Below are positions 13,934-16,423 of a stretch of 16,423 nucleotides of DNA, piece by piece (positions within the stretch are counted from its first letter, which is position 1; every line of letters starts with the position of its first letter). The notes under the pieces are model-generated. The model saw nothing but the letters and a program-made list of their open reading frames with translations. It did not search any database and was not told the DNA's origin. Made by a program: the position numbers and the translations under genes. Source of the DNA: an uncultured bacterium (lineage in GTDB: Bacteria > Verrucomicrobiota > Kiritimatiellia > RFP12 > UBA1067); contig CACZAK010000088.1 in NCBI GenBank assembly GCA_902779075.1, positions 1 through 16,423 of the forward strand, in the 5' to 3' direction.

Positions 13934-14722
13934 TCACTTGAACTCATCAAGCCATTTTGGCGTGTAGCCATAACGGATGAGAAGTTCGGCGGCTCCACGT
14001 GCGCCACTTATAGCCCGTTCACGCGTTCTACCCCGTCCTATTCCTATCAATGACACAGTGTCGTCATATATCCAATGGGCATACCTGCGGGTGAAACCCT
14101 GTTCTGACTCGATGTGGGTTATCCACATATCCAGAGACTTCTGCGCAATTTCTTCAAACGCCCTCCTTCCCTCTTTGTGGAATCGGTCAATACATGTTTT
14201 CAAGACGTTAAATGCGTTAGCCTCAATTAACATCGGCATCGCATCGAAATAATCGCTCCTCCTACAATAGCATTCACCTAAAAAAATAGCCATTTTCATG
14301 TGAACAGCGAGAAATCTTTCGAAATCTGCCGACGTGTCAAATTTGCGGCGGCGCGTGCCATGTATAAAGTGCTCCATAAAAAAATGGAACAGCCCCCAAT
14401 GTAAATCCCTGAACAGTTGATTTTGAACCCTGTCTATTCGATTTGACACGTTTGCCATGGCATCAGAAATCGCCGCAATTTGGTAATTCGTGTAGGCGTT
14501 TTCAATGTTCTGGAACACAGTTTTCAACGCCAACCGCTCCGCCTCGTCAACGTCAATACGCGTCATATTGTATTTCGCTTCGAATTCCCGCCGAGCCCGT
14601 TTTGTTTCTTCAGGAGGAATTAGTTGATACACACGAGGCTCATCGGCTGCGCATGTTTGGTCATTCGTATGCCCAAAGGCACCAACATACGCGATGTATG
14701 CAATAAGTATTAGAATGTTCAT
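13934..14722 (-). CDS. Exported protein of unknown function (262 aa)
   Basis: The frame extends nine codons upstream, but the ATG at 14722 is chosen: it comes after the stop of the preceding gene, has an AAGGG site nearby and gives a proper signal sequence (MNILILIAYIAYVGAFG). The mature part is helical and contains IAAI (82-85), VSNRIDRVQNQLFRDL (92-107) and ITHIESE followed by RRY (201-214), blocks also found in the lipoprotein encoded next. It follows the large Cys-rich gene by 10 bp, so the three form one transcript. No known domain is recognised. Confidence 0.82.
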   Translation of the reverse strand: MNILILIAYIAYVGAFGHTNDQTCAADEPRVYQLIPPEETKRARREFEAKYNMTRIDVDEAERLALKTVFQNIENAYTNYQIAAISDAMANVSNRIDRVQNQLFRDLHWGLFHFFMEHFIHGTRRRKFDTSADFERFLAVHMKMAIFLGECYCRRSDYFDAMPMLIEANAFNVLKTCIDRFHKEGRRAFEEIAQKSLDMWITHIESEQGFTRRYAHWIYDDTVSLIGIGRGRTRERAISGARGAAELLIRYGYTPKWLDEFK

Positions 14723-14732
14723 GGTTGCCCTT

Positions 14733-16423
14733 TCATTCAATTTTCTCAACTGTTCCGGAGATGCTCCATCTATTACGGGTCAGTCGCCAGCCAAACTTCT
14801 CTATCGTCGTCGTTCCATTGGCGTCAATCCGATAAGTTTGCGTATAGGCATCCGTCCGTCCACCAATCAATAATGGCCTGCTTAGTTTATCGTCATGACG
14901 TTCATAGTCACATTCATCAGCAGTCCCCGTGGCCTGTTCATCGACATATTTGAATCGTATCCACCCAATTGGTATTTTCCATGTCAGCACTCCTTGAGAC
15001 CAGTTTTCTATAGGCAGATTATACCCGGCTTCATCCTTTCTCCAATAGTTGTTCGTGCTAATATTAAGTAACCAGCCCGCACCAGCACCATAGGTATGCG
15101 TCAAATAACTGGTGTAGTACTGTGAAGCAAAATATCCCGTCGGAGGGATTGCATCGTAACATGGAATCTCCGCGATTTTAACGCCCTGGAATGACACATG
15201 GAAAGGTCCTATGTAATTCGTCACCGAAAGACATCCAAATCCAACTTGGCCACTTTCGAAAGTTCCACTCCCGAATGCGGCTGGTGACACGACCTCGCTC
15301 GGCTCGACAATCGTCATCACCGGCGTGTATTCGACATTGGCAAAAGAAACCGTAAGGTTCGGTGTCGTACTGGTGGCAGGGCAAATATAGAGACGCTCTT
15401 GCGATGCATCAACCTCTGTTATCCTTCCAGATATATTTCCATCCCTAACGGTGTCGTATGGCGTCGCTATATCTGTGACGTCGGCTTTCAACACCCGATA
15501 CGTAATTGCGGAAAGTGCGGGAGTTGCGGTAAGATGCACCTTCTCGCCAACTCCGTAAGTGTGACGTGTGTTACAGGGATTGTCGCGTGCCGTGAACTCG
15601 GCCTGCAATGCGACGTTTACCACTGTCAGCGAATTGCTTGAGACAAGCGGCGGTGCCGCCATGCTCTCCGTGAACGTACCGCTAACGGTGACGTCGTTCT
15701 CGTCCTCGCTCGCCGCCGAGCCCTCGTAAACGCCAGTCGAATAGAACGTCTCCCTTGGCCCCAGAGGCAACGACGGCGGCAGATATGCGGCAGTCCCTAT
15801 AGGGGTCAGCTTGCCTAGATTCGTACCCGAAAACGACACCGTACCACCGTTCGGCCCGCCGTATGCGTATAGCGTCAACCGCACTCGCGTGGAGCCGCCA
15901 TACCCCATCACTCCGGGACTTTCCAGATAGTCGTCCTCGAATATGACCGCCGAATGGCTGAACGTCGCCGATACGCACGGCTCGTATCCGTGTCCCGGCG
16001 AATCCTCGTCCAGATAGTCGGCAAATCCACAACGACACTTCCCGCCCTCAAATGAAAACTCAACGTCCTCTAGGTCGTAGATGCCCTTGGCGCGGCACTT
16101 CCTGCCACAATTACAGCTTTGGGAACAAGTGTACCACACGGAGAGAAAACCGTAGTTGATGCAATCGCATCCGTCGCCAGACGACGTGCCAGAGCGCATG
16201 CCACCGCCCGCACCACTCCACGTCAGTTCACCGCCTGGATCGTATGGCTCGACAGTCACCGAATAGACGCGGTTTTCTCCATCGATACTTTCTGTGAACA
16301 CAAAATTGAGCGGCCATTGAACTTCGTAGTTTGAAACGCCGTTAGTAGTGACGGACGTAAAACCATCGTCAGGGATGGAAACCGTAAACGGCACAGGGGA
16401 CGTGACGGCGTAGTTGATGCCTA
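14733..16423 (-). CDS. Large exported Cys-rich protein, C-terminal 562 residues (5' end outside window)
   Basis: The minus frame is open from the right window edge to a TGA at 14733-14735; a GTG at 16394 is inside the frame and is not needed as a start. Composition is typical of a secreted beta-rich protein: many Thr, Ser, Gly, Tyr and Asn, few Lys, and short repeated strand patterns (for example LTVVNVALQAEF, then PNLTVSFANVEYTPV). A Cys-rich block at about residues 85-149 of the visible part has nine cysteines with CDC, CNCGRKC and CRCG spacing, which could form disulfides or bind metal. No catalytic motif or C-terminal sorting signal is recognised. It leads a three-gene run with the 262-aa and 296-aa exported proteins, suggesting a common surface or periplasmic role. 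Confidence 0.85.
   Translation of the reverse strand, partial: GINYAVTSPVPFTVSIPDDGFTSVTTNGVSNYEVQWPLNFVFTESIDGENRVYSVTVEPYDPGGELTWSGAGGGMRSGTSSGDGCDCINYGFLSVWYTCSQSCNCGRKCRAKGIYDLEDVEFSFEGGKCRCGFADYLDEDSPGHGYEPCVSATFSHSAVIFEDDYLESPGVMGYGGSTRVRLTLYAYGGPNGGTVSFSGTNLGKLTPIGTAAYLPPSLPLGPRETFYSTGVYEGSAASEDENDVTVSGTFTESMAAPPLVSSNSLTVVNVALQAEFTARDNPCNTRHTYGVGEKVHLTATPALSAITYRVLKADVTDIATPYDTVRDGNISGRITEVDASQERLYICPATSTTPNLTVSFANVEYTPVMTIVEPSEVVSPAAFGSGTFESGQVGFGCLSVTNYIGPFHVSFQGVKIAEIPCYDAIPPTGYFASQYYTSYLTHTYGAGAGWLLNISTNNYWRKDEAGYNLPIENWSQGVLTWKIPIGWIRFKYVDEQATGTADECDYERHDDKLSRPLLIGGRTDAYTQTYRIDANGTTTIEKFGWRLTRNRWSISGTVEKIE

Overview
The window is a stretch of bacterial chromosome that reads almost entirely on the minus strand and looks like an accessory defence island beside a block of exported proteins. 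Shine-Dalgarno sites are strong (AAGGAGGT-type) and genes are tightly packed, often overlapping by 1-8 nt. GC content is mosaic: hsdM, hsdR and the molybdenum-carrier-like gene are GC-rich, while the membrane protein, the DUF262 gene and the two recognition domains of hsdS are AT-richer. No rRNA, tRNA or core housekeeping gene is present, so the host cannot be placed firmly. Short dispersed palindromes of the GGGACAGACCCC kind and large unknown secreted proteins weakly suggest an uncultured member of the Verrucomicrobiota/Kiritimatiellota/Lentisphaerota group; this is a guess.

Layout, in the direction of minus-strand transcription (right to left). (1) 16423-12719: the C-terminal part of a large Cys-rich exported protein, then two secreted proteins of 262 and 296 aa that look like distant paralogues of each other, the second a lipoprotein, then a coupled 44-aa signal-peptide-like ORF, a possible 29-aa ORF and a rho-independent terminator. 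(2) 12718-12194: about 500 bp with no convincing gene but many hairpins and a REP-like palindrome. (3) 12193-11435: a small serine recombinase gene framed by two 26-bp near-palindromes in inverted orientation, with its own promoter and a second, outward-facing extended -10 promoter just inside the right-hand site. (4) 11441-3173: staphylococcal-nuclease-like protein (its 3' end built from a 23-bp tandem repeat), then a complete type I restriction-modification operon hsdM-hsdS-hsdR, a possible 46-aa ORF, and a DUF262/DUF1524 (GmrSD-like) nuclease. Genes in this run abut or overlap. (5) 3172-148: a putative molybdenum-carrier/SLOG-type protein and a 657-aa multi-pass membrane protein, with signs of tandem duplication: a truncated second copy of the carrier gene, relic gene starts and ends, and about 300-bp direct repeats. 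(6) 1-130: the 3' end of a RelE/ParE-like toxin gene on the plus strand.

Working together: the type I system would restrict unmodified DNA, while the GmrSD-like protein belongs to a family that attacks modified DNA, so the two are complementary. The carrier-like protein plus membrane protein is a plausible, unproven third module (nucleotide-binding sensor plus membrane effector). The most interesting structural feature is the recombinase cassette: its flanking sites have the length and architecture of Hin/Gin-type inversion sites, and inversion would point a strong promoter at the nuclease-hsdMSR operon.
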